DNA from: Opitutus sp. ER46
GTDB taxonomy: Bacteria > Verrucomicrobiota > Verrucomicrobiia > Opitutales > Opitutaceae
Assembly: GCF_003054705.1 (NCBI RefSeq)
Contig: NZ_QAYX01000013.1
Coordinates: 19,899 to 83,898 of the forward strand
Reading direction: 5' to 3'
Length of the DNA stretch: 64,000 bases
Shown here: piece by piece, positions 16,300 to 24,462 of the stretch
Layout of the letters: every line of letters begins with the position of its first letter
Numbering within the stretch: the first letter of the stretch is position 1
Translations under genes and position numbers: made by a program
Notes under the pieces: model-generated
Told to the model about the DNA's origin: nothing
Seen by the model: the letters and a program-made list of their open reading frames with translations, nothing else
Databases searched by the model: none

Positions 16300-17532
16300 T
16301 CAGCTCGCGCTGCCCGCGTTCGCCTCCGCCACGACCGCGGTCCGGCCGCCCACGAGTTCCTTGAGGGAGCTCCAGGCCTTGCGCAGGCCCGCGGGTTTCA
16401 CGCCGCCGCCAAACCCGCACACCTGCGCCAGCTTCGCCTCATGCCCGCGATACCGCGGCGGCAGCAGGAACAGCGTGCCGCCCTCCGCCCGCACCACGGT
16501 CGAAAGGAAAAGGCCCTCGCCCACCGCGAGCCCCGCCGGGCCCTCCGGCAGCGGCGCCGTCCGCGGCGGCAGCACCAGCCAGGGCCGGTACACGAACTCC
16601 AGCCCGCCGTCCGTCCGCCGCACCAGCCGGCCGTAGGTGCGTATCGGAATCTTTGGATACGCCGCGCCCGCAAACAGCGCGTTGCCGCTCGCCGCCGGCG
16701 CGAACCGCGCCCGCCGCCGCGTGAAGAACTCCCAGCACATGATCGTGCCGAACACCGTCAGCCGGAACGCCCAGCCCGCCACCAGGTACGCGATGATCAC
16801 CACGATCACCGAGAGCACCGCCCCCAGCACCGGGTTCATCGTCGCGGTCAGCGTCAGCAGCCCGAGCAGCCCGGTGCGCGCCGCCTTCAGCCCGGCGTCG
16901 ATCGCGCCCCACGGGCTGAGCAGGATCAGCACGTTGATCGCGTGCGAGGCCATCCACACGATGAGGAACACCGCCACGCCGAAGGGAATCGTCAGCACGT
17001 CCAGCACCGGCGCCCAGCTCATCGCCACGCCCGGGATCATCGCCAGCCCCGTCGGCCCCACCGCGCCGGGGGCCGCCTGCGCCGAGTGGAGGAACATCTT
17101 GGTGAATGAATCCATCGCGAAGGGCACCACCGCGCCCGCCGCCACCAGGCCGCTGGCCTTGTTCTCCGCGACCTCCAGGATATCGAGCGGCTTCTTCAGC
17201 ATCGGCGGCAGCGCCGTGCCCAGGCTGTCCTTCGCCGCGCACAGCCCGACGATCAGCAGCGCCGGCAGCCAGAACTGCGGCTTCGCATACCACGGCAGCG
17301 CCGCGCGGCCGCCCTCGCCCGCGCGCACCCACTGGTACGCGCCATACGCCCCGGTCCCCAGCAGCGGCGAGATCGCGATGCCCGTCAGCGTGGAAATCGC
17401 GTGCGCCGCCGGCGCCCCCGGCGAGCGATCGCCGCCCGCCGGCTTCTCTCCTTTCGTCGCAGCCCACGCGATCGGGGCCAACACCAACGCCAACGCCACC
17501 ATCATGAGGAGAAGCGGGGTAGCTTTTTTCAC
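16300..17532 (-). CDS. Uncharacterised multi-spanning membrane protein
   Basis: 410 residues from GTG 17532 (VKKATPLLLMMVALALVLAP then a signal-peptide-like WAA). About six hydrophobic segments follow, including FWLPALLIVGLCA, FGVAVFLIVWMASHAINVLI and VLSVIVVIIAYLVAGWAF. The C-terminal 120 residues are soluble and beta-rich (IRTYGRLVRRTDGGLEFVYR). I do not recognise the family. It converges with the histidine kinase gene (10 bp between stops). Confidence 0.75.
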   Translation of the reverse strand: MKKATPLLLMMVALALVLAPIAWAATKGEKPAGGDRSPGAPAAHAISTLTGIAISPLLGTGAYGAYQWVRAGEGGRAALPWYAKPQFWLPALLIVGLCAAKDSLGTALPPMLKKPLDILEVAENKASGLVAAGAVVPFAMDSFTKMFLHSAQAAPGAVGPTGLAMIPGVAMSWAPVLDVLTIPFGVAVFLIVWMASHAINVLILLSPWGAIDAGLKAARTGLLGLLTLTATMNPVLGAVLSVIVVIIAYLVAGWAFRLTVFGTIMCWEFFTRRRARFAPAASGNALFAGAAYPKIPIRTYGRLVRRTDGGLEFVYRPWLVLPPRTAPLPEGPAGLAVGEGLFLSTVVRAEGGTLFLLPPRYRGHEAKLAQVCGFGGGVKPAGLRKAWSSLKELVGGRTAVVAEANAGSAS

Positions 17533-18335
17533 GCCGCAGACACTATCCGCAACCGCCCCGTCGTAAAGCCCGCCCACCGCGTTCCACCCACCCCACCGCC
17601 GCCCTGAGCTGTGCCCCGATCCTGTGAGACCGCCTCGGGGTTTGAGGCTCAGATCTCCAAGCAGCCAAACCGCCTTACAGGAGGGCGCAGAGCGCGCAGA
17701 GGATCGATCCGGAGCTGGATTGGTCTCCTGTTTTGCCTCTGCAGCCTCTGCGAGCTCCTGTGAACATTGCCTTGGAAATCAGTGACTCCCCCCAAGACCG
17801 ATCCGTCTCACAGCAAACAACGAGGTAAGGGAGGGTTTGTTCAACCGGCCAACAACTTGGGTCGGCCCTCTGTTACCTCCCTTTTCTCCTGTGAGGAGGC
17901 CTTGGAAATCCGTGACTCGAATCTCCAATTCCCAATCCGTCCCACAGGAGGCAACGGCGGTAAGGGAGGATTCGAGCCGGAGCCAACCTCCTCCTCACTG
18001 CCCGCTCACCTTCACCCTCAGCCCATGGTTCTGACTCCGCCCCATTCGGCCCTCGGTCCGAACCTTCCAACCTGCAACTTTCCGACCTGGAACTCTCCGT
18101 CCTGAAACGCTCCGACCTGGGATTGAGGGATTGAGGGATTGAGGGACGCACTCAGATCGAGAGAAAGAGGACGAGTAAGAGAAAGAGTAAGATGGCCTCC
18201 ACACCTTGGCCCCCCCTCACCGCCCACTTTCACTCTCACTCTCACTTTCACTCCCTCACTCCCTCACTCCCTCATTCCCTCACTCCCTTTTCCGACGGTT
18301 GCGCTGCAGCCGTTGAGCGTCCTCCTTCTTTCCGC
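17533..18335. repeat. 803-bp intergenic repeat mosaic
   Basis: Contains phrases seen elsewhere in the window: TTACAGGAGGGCGCAGAG near 17675, CTCTGTTACCTCCC near 17868, CACAGGAGGCAACGG near 17942, then three tandem GGGATTGA units (about 18119-18143), a polypurine run (about 18158-18192) and matching TCCCTCACTCCC repeats (about 18250-18290) that could pair with the GGGATTGA units. Short open frames here follow the repeats and show no protein-like signal. Confidence 0.7.
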
Positions 18336-18788
18336 ATGAAGGTCTCGTTCAACGCCAAGGAGTACGCCCGCTTGCTGGAATTGGTGCACCTCGGACTCTG
18401 GGTCGCCGGCTCCCGGCCCGATGACCCGGCCACGATGCCGGAGCGCTACGCCGACATCAGCCAGAAGGTCCTCGGCCTCGCGGAGCCGTTCGGCTGCGCC
18501 GACCTCGTCGAGGTCGACGTCAACGGCCAGTACTTCCTCAACGAGAAGCTCACCGGCGGCAACGTGCAGGAGAAGCTCGAGCAGTTCGTCGACGACGCTT
18601 TCTGGAGCGAGCTCGCCGGCCGGCTCGCCGAACGCGACCTCCGCCACGAACTCGGCGCCACCAAGCTCAGCGACGAACTCAACGACGACGAGGAACACCG
18701 CCTCGCCGAAATCGAGGACACCTACTGGCGCGAGTTCGAAACCAGCGGCGTCGACCACCTCGTCGTCCTCCGCGGCGGCCAGGGTTAG
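18336..18788 (+). CDS. Hypothetical acidic protein, about 150 residues
   Basis: Starts at ATG 18336 (MKVSFNAKEYARLLELVHLG), directly after repeat DNA. 150 residues, acidic, no membrane segment. Recognisable stretches are MPERYADISQKVLGLAEPFG and WSELAGRLAERDLRHELGA; the C-terminal half has acidic clusters (LNDDEEHRLAEIEDTYWREF). Codon use agrees with its neighbours, so it looks real. Family not recognised. It lies 127 bp upstream of the TonB-repeat gene on the same strand. Confidence 0.78.
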   Translation: MKVSFNAKEYARLLELVHLGLWVAGSRPDDPATMPERYADISQKVLGLAEPFGCADLVEVDVNGQYFLNEKLTGGNVQEKLEQFVDDAFWSELAGRLAERDLRHELGATKLSDELNDDEEHRLAEIEDTYWREFETSGVDHLVVLRGGQG

Positions 18789-18915
18789 CCGGCCCGCTCC
18801 CAACCTTCCCACCTGCAACCTTCCAACGTGTGACGGCGGCCTCCAGCGCGCCGTGCTCCCTAACGCCAACACGCGGCGTTGACGCGTTACCTTCACGGCG
18901 GCAAACAGTAACGCC

Positions 18916-20577
18916 ATGACGCTCGCCCACACGGCCGGTCGCGCCCTTCTCCTTTGCCTCACCGGCCTTGCTCTCGCCGGCCTCCGCCCGCTCGCCGCGC
19001 AGGACATCACCGTCTCGCCGGTCCAGTGGACCGATCCCGCCCACGCACCGGATGACATTCCCGGCTTCAAGCAACAACCCCGCCTGAACGTCCCGGCGGA
19101 CCTCAAGTCGTCTCCAGACATCAACTACGTGCTGTTCGAGGCGACGGTCGACGAGAAGGGAAACCCGGTGCGGCTCGACACCGATGCCACCTTCGCCCTC
19201 CTCCAGCGCGAATATCTCGCCACCAACCTTGCGTTCCGCTTCACGCCCGGCCGCCGCGACGGCAAACCCGTCAACACCAGCATCACCTTCGCCCTCGTAC
19301 TGAACCCCGCGTCGGCCGCTCCCACCGCGCCCGACGCCTCGCCGCGCCTGCTCGAGCTCGCCCCGGCGCGGGTCAAGACGCTCCCGCCCCGCCCCGCCGC
19401 CGACGAACCGCTCATCGTCTACGCCGATATCACGGTCGGCACCGACGGCCGGATCACCTCCGTGCGGAACACCCCCACCGATTTTGCCCAACCCATCTTC
19501 CTCGCCGCCAAGGCGTGGCGGTTCGCTCCCGCCCGGCGCGGGGGCCAGCCGGTCGAAGCCGATCTCCACGTGCCCTTCGTCCTGCACGAGCGCGAGTCCA
19601 TGCCCAAGGGCAAGTCGACGCTGCCGCGTGCCCTCGATCGCGTGCCTCCCGTTTACCCGCACATCATGCGCCTCAGCGGACTCCGCGGCGAAGTGCTGGT
19701 CGACTTCGTCGTCGATATCGAGGGCCGCGTGCGCAATCCGTTCGTCGTTCGCTCGCTCAATCCGGCCTTCGACGACCCCGCCATCGAAGCCGTCCGCAAA
19801 TGGCGTTTCGCGCCCGGCCGCGTGAACGACGTCCCCGTCAACACGCACATGCAGGTGCCCATCGTGTTCCAGCTCGACGAGGCCGGCGGCGGCGAAGACG
19901 GCATGGAAACACGCCGCCGCCCCAACTTCTCCAAGCTTCCCCCCGAGCTGCGGTACGACGTTTCTCCCAAGATCCGCTCCGCCGCCCGTCCGGTCTTCCC
20001 CTACTCCGCGCTCGTCGCCGGCAAATCCGGCCGCGCCGTCGTCAGCATGCTCATCGACCAGCAGGGCCACGTCGTCCAAACCCACGTCGCCGAAGCCAGC
20101 GCGCCCGAATTCGGCGCCGCGCTCGTCGCCGCCGTCGAACGCTTCAGCTACGAACCCGCGCTCAAGGACGGTCGCCCGTCGCTCGCCCTCCTGCGCTTTG
20201 AGCAGGAGTTCACCCAAAACCCGAACTGGGGCGTCGTTTCCGTGAACGACCTCGATCTGCTCCGCCGCGAAAGGAAGCGGGCCGACACGATCATGAGTGG
20301 CCGGGACCTCGACGAGACCCCCGTCGCGATTTCCCGGCAGCCGCCCCGCATCCCACTCTCCCTCGCCGGCAAACCCGTCGACGGCGAAGCCGTCGTCGAG
20401 TTCCTCATCGACGAGGACGGTCGCGCCCGCCTCCCCCGCACCATCTCCGCCACCGACCCTGCGCTCGGCTACGAAGCCGTCCAGGCCATCGCCTCCTGGC
20501 GCTTCGAACCCGCCACCCACGCCGGCCGCCCCGTGATCGCGCGCGTCGTCGTCCCCATCCACTTCAAGTCGGAGTAG
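18916..20577 (+). CDS. Secreted protein with five TonB C-terminal-like repeats
   Basis: 553 residues with a signal peptide (ALLLCLTGLALAGLRPLAAQ). Five copies of a TonB C-terminal-like domain follow, at about 65-140, 170-235, 245-325, 345-425 and 450-550; each has the pattern beta-strand, (V/I)DxxGxV, then WRFxPxxxxGxPV (for example GEVLVDFVVDIEGRVRNPF and KWRFAPGRVNDVPV). The third repeat is very similar to the C-terminal domain of the M48 protease at 37045-38478 (shared MQVPIVFQLDE / MQVPVVFTLDE). It has no membrane anchor or Pro-rich linker, so it is not a normal TonB energy transducer. Probably periplasmic or cell-surface; function unknown. Confidence 0.88.
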   Translation: MTLAHTAGRALLLCLTGLALAGLRPLAAQDITVSPVQWTDPAHAPDDIPGFKQQPRLNVPADLKSSPDINYVLFEATVDEKGNPVRLDTDATFALLQREYLATNLAFRFTPGRRDGKPVNTSITFALVLNPASAAPTAPDASPRLLELAPARVKTLPPRPAADEPLIVYADITVGTDGRITSVRNTPTDFAQPIFLAAKAWRFAPARRGGQPVEADLHVPFVLHERESMPKGKSTLPRALDRVPPVYPHIMRLSGLRGEVLVDFVVDIEGRVRNPFVVRSLNPAFDDPAIEAVRKWRFAPGRVNDVPVNTHMQVPIVFQLDEAGGGEDGMETRRRPNFSKLPPELRYDVSPKIRSAARPVFPYSALVAGKSGRAVVSMLIDQQGHVVQTHVAEASAPEFGAALVAAVERFSYEPALKDGRPSLALLRFEQEFTQNPNWGVVSVNDLDLLRRERKRADTIMSGRDLDETPVAISRQPPRIPLSLAGKPVDGEAVVEFLIDEDGRARLPRTISATDPALGYEAVQAIASWRFEPATHAGRPVIARVVVPIHFKSE

Positions 20578-20781
20578 CGGGGCCCTCACGGCCACCACAC
20601 CTCGCCCGGACGGCGTCGTTCCGTAACCGCTCTCGGTCACTCAGCCGGTCGGTCGTCGCCCGCCAGGCACGCGCCTGTCACCACGCGGCCGCCGGCATCC
20701 GACAGAGACGACGGCGGGCGATCGCGCCGGAGCGGACGACTGAACGCAATTCTCAGGTCCCGATACGGGGTCTCCGTCCGA

Positions 20782-20867
20782 GATAACTAGCCAATTCTGG
20801 CTAGTTATCGCCGGTAACACGCCAGATTTGGCGTGTTATCTCGTCAGTTTTCGCGGAGCGAAAACTG
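20782..20867. repeat. Three consecutive perfect hairpins
   Basis: GATAACTAGCCA/TGGCTAGTTATC (20782-20809, 4-nt loop), TAACACGCCA/TGGCGTGTTA (20815-20838, 4-nt loop), CAGTTTTCGC/GCGAAAACTG (20845-20867, 3-nt loop). The third overlaps the last codons of the amidohydrolase gene. No T-tract follows on either strand, so they are not standard terminators. They lie between convergent genes. Confidence 0.85.
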
Positions 20868-21935
20868 CTGTGTCCACACTTCCGCCGGCAGCCCCAGCGC
20901 GGCCTTCAACGCCACGTCGCGATCCCAGAGATTCTCGATCGCCGCGATCGCCCGCTTCTGCCGCCACGACAGCCGCCAGGGATAGTACCAAGGGGAGACC
21001 AGCGCCCGCATCGTCGGCAGTGGATAGTCCGTCCCGTACACCAACCGCCCGCGAAATTCCGGCCGCGCCAACACCCGCGCCAAGTGCGTCCGCTTGTTCA
21101 GCTGCGTCAGTGACGAGCAGTCCGCGTACAGCCGCGGATACTCCCTCATCAGCCGCGTCAGCCGGTCCAGCGCCGGCTCACCCTCGTAACTTCCCTGGGT
21201 CGCCGCATGCGCGGCGATCACCGTCACCCCCTGCTCCAACGCGAGTCGCAGGCGCGCGGGGTCGCAAAGGGCATCGTCCGCCGCCGTGAACGCCCGCTCC
21301 CGCCCGGTGTGCGTCAGCAGCGGCAGACGCAGCTCCACCAGCTTCCGGTAAAACGGAATCAGCCGCGGGTCCGCCGGATCGATGTGCTGCACCGAGGGCA
21401 GCCATTTCACCAGCACCGCCCCGTGCGCCTTCGCCCACTCCAGCCGCTCCAGCGCGTCCCGCCGATAAGGGTTCACACTCGCCCCAAAGAGCAGCTCCGG
21501 ATGCGCCGCCGCCTGCGCCGCCACAAATTCGTTCGGCACATACATCTCCGTCCTCCCGCGATCCAGTTCGCCGCGCTCATCCACCACTCCGTCCAACGCC
21601 AGCACCACCACCCGCCCCACGCACCGGCTCCCCGCGAGCCGCTCCCGCAGCCGCGTCACCACCCGCACGTCGCCCTCCCGCTCCAGTTCCTCCCGCGTCA
21701 CGCCAAACGCACGCAGGAAGGCGCCGAACCGCACGTTTCGCTGCATCGCGGCCGACACAAAGCACCCGCTGCCGCCCGCCCCGATGCCCGCGATGTGACC
21801 GTGCAGGTCTACGATCGATTTCGGCGGCAAGGGCGGCAGGAGCGGCGCCTCCGCGGCACCCACCGCCGGTATCGCCAGCCTCAGGCAAAGCGCCGCGATG
21901 CCGGCCACGCCCCACGAGTAACGAGTCTTGATCAT
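20844..21935 (-). CDS. Amidohydrolase-family protein (exported)
   Basis: 363 residues from ATG 21935, with a signal-peptide-like start (GIAALCLRLAIPAVGAAEAP). TIM-barrel amidohydrolase (PF04909 type): metal motif VDLHGHIAGIG near residue 45, LLTHTGRERAF, VIAAHAATQGSYEG and RLVYGTDYPLP with the conserved Asp. Family enzymes hydrolyse or decarboxylate small cyclic substrates; the substrate here is unknown. The last six codons (FSLREN) are read from the CAGTTTTCGC hairpin, so the C-terminus has been shaped by a repeat. An ATG at 21962 is less likely because it spoils the signal peptide. Confidence 0.85.
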   Translation of the reverse strand: MIKTRYSWGVAGIAALCLRLAIPAVGAAEAPLLPPLPPKSIVDLHGHIAGIGAGGSGCFVSAAMQRNVRFGAFLRAFGVTREELEREGDVRVVTRLRERLAGSRCVGRVVVLALDGVVDERGELDRGRTEMYVPNEFVAAQAAAHPELLFGASVNPYRRDALERLEWAKAHGAVLVKWLPSVQHIDPADPRLIPFYRKLVELRLPLLTHTGRERAFTAADDALCDPARLRLALEQGVTVIAAHAATQGSYEGEPALDRLTRLMREYPRLYADCSSLTQLNKRTHLARVLARPEFRGRLVYGTDYPLPTMRALVSPWYYPWRLSWRQKRAIAAIENLWDRDVALKAALGLPAEVWTQQFSLREN

Positions 21936-22437
21936 GCCCGCCAACGTACCCGACCGCCGCATCGCGGCGTGAATCGATAAACCCGATACCCCTCAAACCG
22001 CGCCCGCCGCCACCGCTCCTCGTTCCGCTCCGCTCCTCCGACCTCCTTCGGTGCCCTCCTCCGCTCTCCGAGCCCTCCGTGTCCACCCCGACTCATTCAC
22101 GCGCTCCCGTCGTTCGCCGTCCTTCGCCATCCTGCCGCCTCCCGCGTCCCCGCTCCCAGTCCCCTGACTTCCTCCGTGACCTCCTCCGTCCTCTGTGAAC
22201 TCCGTGTCCCCCACAGTCCGTGACCTCCTCCATGCCGTCCGTGACCCTTCAAGCACGTCCACCCGCCGACGCCGCCGTAGCCAACCGCTTGCAGCTCCAA
22301 ACCTCGATTCGGGTAACGGCTCGGCGCACGAAATTAGCCAGCGGTTGTCCTGCACCATCGTCCGCTTCTTCGCAGCTTCTGCGTAATATTTTCCCTACGG
22401 GATCGGCCAAACGAGCCGAACACACCAGAATCCCGCC
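21936..22437. repeat. Intergenic CACGGAGG-phrase array
   Basis: 502 bp between divergent genes. On the minus strand it reads as many loosely periodic phrases such as CACGGAGG, GTCACGGAGG and GGAGGACGGAGG (visible on the plus strand as CCTCCGTGACCTCCTCCGT near 22170). The last 100 bp before the CheX gene are free of repeats and probably carry its promoter. No gene seen. Confidence 0.7.
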
Positions 22438-22950
22438 ATGCCAATGACCGCCGACATCCCCGACACGCTCGTCGAAAGCGCCATCGTGAAGGGAGTCACG
22501 GAAGTTCTTGATACCATGGCACGTGAGAAGGCCGAGGCCGCTGGCCGCACGCCCAATCCCCCCCTGCACTCCCGCCCGGAGAACATCGAGGGGCCGCATC
22601 TCGTCGCCTCCGTCGGCTTCATCGGCGACCTCGAGGGCATCATCAACATCCACGTCGACGACACGATCGCCACGGAGATCAGCGCCAACATGCTGGGTAT
22701 GACGCCCGCGGAAGTCGTTGAATCCGGCGTACTAAGCGATTCCTGGGGCGAGCTCGCCAACATGATCGTCGGCGTCTTCAAGAATACGATCGGTGAGGTC
22801 GGCTTCGTCTGCAAACTGACGCTTCCCTCCATCGTGCGCGGCACGGATTTCGCCGTCGACCACACCCTCAAGTCGGCCAAGCGCTACATCTACAAGTTCC
22901 GCTGTCACGACCACGGCATCGCGACCGATATCATTATCCAGCAGGACTGA
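22438..22950 (+). CDS. CheX-like chemotaxis phosphatase domain protein
   Basis: 170 residues, soluble. CheC/CheX/FliY-type fold: the helix motif SDSWGELANMIVGVFKNTIG carries the E..N pair that forms the CheY-P phosphatase site, and IINIHVDDTIATEISANMLG matches the preceding strand/helix. It is directly followed (3 bp) by a CheY-like receiver gene, its likely partner. No other chemotaxis or flagellar genes are in the window, so the pair may serve a non-motility pathway. Confidence 0.88.
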   Translation: MPMTADIPDTLVESAIVKGVTEVLDTMAREKAEAAGRTPNPPLHSRPENIEGPHLVASVGFIGDLEGIINIHVDDTIATEISANMLGMTPAEVVESGVLSDSWGELANMIVGVFKNTIGEVGFVCKLTLPSIVRGTDFAVDHTLKSAKRYIYKFRCHDHGIATDIIIQQD

Positions 22951-22953
22951 CTC

Positions 22954-23340
22954 ATGGCGCACACGATCCTCACCGTCGACGACTCCAAGACCGTCCGCAT
23001 CATCATCCGCAACGCGTTCAAGCGGTTCGATTGCGAGGTCATCGAAGCGAGCCACGGCGTCGAGGGACTCGAAAAAGCGAAGTCCAAGCCGAACCTCATT
23101 CTCCTCGATGTCACCATGCCCGTGATGACCGGCATGGAACTGCTCGCCCGGCTGCACGCCGACCCCGAACTCGCCCAGATCCCCGTGATCATGCTCACGG
23201 CCGAGGGCCAGAAGACGACCGCCGAACAGGCCGTCTCCCTCGGTAGCCGCGGCTACATCGTGAAACCTTTCACCAACGACGTGCTCCTGCAGGAAGTGGC
23301 CAAGCTCCTCACCCTCGAGCCCCGCCCCGCCGCCGCGTGA
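22954..23340 (+). CDS. CheY-like single-domain response regulator
   Basis: 128 residues, receiver domain only. Acidic pocket in ILTVDDSKTVR, phospho-acceptor D52 in LILLDVTMPVMTG, Thr in VIMLTAEGQKTT, Lys in YIVKPFTNDVLL. Starts 3 bp after the CheX-like gene. The output is probably protein-protein contact, with the CheX-like protein as phosphatase. Confidence 0.94.
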   Translation: MAHTILTVDDSKTVRIIIRNAFKRFDCEVIEASHGVEGLEKAKSKPNLILLDVTMPVMTGMELLARLHADPELAQIPVIMLTAEGQKTTAEQAVSLGSRGYIVKPFTNDVLLQEVAKLLTLEPRPAAA

Positions 23341-23596
23341 TCGCGGCCCTCCGCCCCGTCCCACCGCGAGGCATCATTATCCGGCCTATCCAACGGCCGA
23401 ACGACCGGATGTCCCGAACGCACCACGCACCGTGGCGGGCTGACATCTGACCTCTGACATCTAGCTTCCGGCTGGCCTCCGGCTTCCGGCTACAGGCTTC
23501 CTTCACTCCGTGAGCTCCTCCGAGCTCCGTGCCCTCCGTGACCGTCCTCCGTCCTCCGGCTCCCGGCCTCCGGTTTCAGCCTTCCGCCTTCATCAT
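23341..23596. repeat. Intergenic repeat phrases
   Basis: 256 bp with TCTGACATCTGACC-type and CCGGCTTCCGGC / CTCCGTCCTCCGG phrases, near-copies of which recur at 55410-55550 and 63880-63930. No gene seen. Confidence 0.65.
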
Positions 23597-24001
23597 TCAG
23601 CCTTCTCTTCCGTAAACCGTCGCGAGCTCCCGGCGGAGGTTTTCCTCCAGGTCGTCGACGCTCACAATAACTGAACTGCCGCTCGGAACGGGAAAAATCG
23701 CCGGCTGCATCTCCTTCCGTCGCATCCCGGGAAGCCACTCCTCGAGCAGATCATCGAGGCTGATCCGCTTCGGCGTGAAGCCGGCCCAGCCGCCGACCGC
23801 GAACGCCGCCGCATAAGCCTCATGCGGCCAGAGCGGGATCAGCGTCGTGCCCGACTCGTCCTGCACGCTCGCCCAGCCGTCGTTCGCCAGCGCCCAAGCG
23901 CCGCGCGCCTCGCACACGCGATGGATGAAATACTCGAACCGGTGCTGGCCATCCGCCGCCATCACCGAGGCAAACTCCTTTTCCGTAGGTTCCCAGCTCA
24001 T
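23597..24001 (-). CDS. DUF2750 domain protein
   Basis: 134 residues from ATG 24001 (MSWEPTEKEFASVMAADG). The stretch HRFEYFIHRVCEARGAWALA and the following WASVQDESGTTLIPLWPHEA are typical of DUF2750, a small soluble family of unknown function. The C-terminus SVDDLEENLRRELATVYGRE is also typical. Single gene with repeat DNA on both sides. Confidence 0.85.
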   Translation of the reverse strand: MSWEPTEKEFASVMAADGQHRFEYFIHRVCEARGAWALANDGWASVQDESGTTLIPLWPHEAYAAAFAVGGWAGFTPKRISLDDLLEEWLPGMRRKEMQPAIFPVPSGSSVIVSVDDLEENLRRELATVYGREG

Positions 24002-24462
24002 ACGCCCCCAACCCAAATCCCACTCCCCCTCTCCCCGCAACCTCCTCCTAATCGTTCTCGTTCTCTTTCTCGTTCTCGTTCTCTCGAGGGATTGAGGGAC
24101 CCGACCATCCCGTTTTTCCCAAGCCCGGTGGGCCCGGCGGACGCAAAACCCGTTCGAGAACGAGAACGTTTTTGCCCCTACCTGCCCTCGCTTGCCTCCT
24201 GCGAGACCGCCTTGGGCTAAGCGCCTATAGCTTATCGCCTATCGCCCACCGCTCCCCTGCTTTTGCGCCTTCTGCGCCTTCTTGCGGCCCCCCTGCCTTG
24301 CCGATCCGCGGTATTCTTCTTCGTGCCTTCTCGCGCCTTTTGGTGGCTAACCCACCCGCCATTCGTCCGCGAGGTTGACGCCACCTTGCCGAACGATGCG
24401 ATGGGCCTTCCCCGATTCCGTCTGCGGCGCGCCCGCCGCAAACCGCCCCGCCCCATTTTCCG
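24002..24462. repeat. 461-bp intergenic repeat mosaic
   Basis: CGTTCTCGTTCTC-type pyrimidine repeats (about 24051-24092), with complementary GAGAACGAGAACG at about 24152-24167. Then phrases CTATAGCTTATCGCCTATCG (24225-24245), TTCTGCGCCTTCTTGCGGCC (24268-24288) and TTCGTGCCTTCTCGCGCC (24318-24340). The 100 bp before the GH3 gene lack repeats. No gene seen. Confidence 0.7.

Noticed and set aside
18916..20577. TonB energy transducer
   Set aside because: Five C-terminal-type domains but no N-terminal anchor, no Pro-rich linker and no ExbBD nearby.
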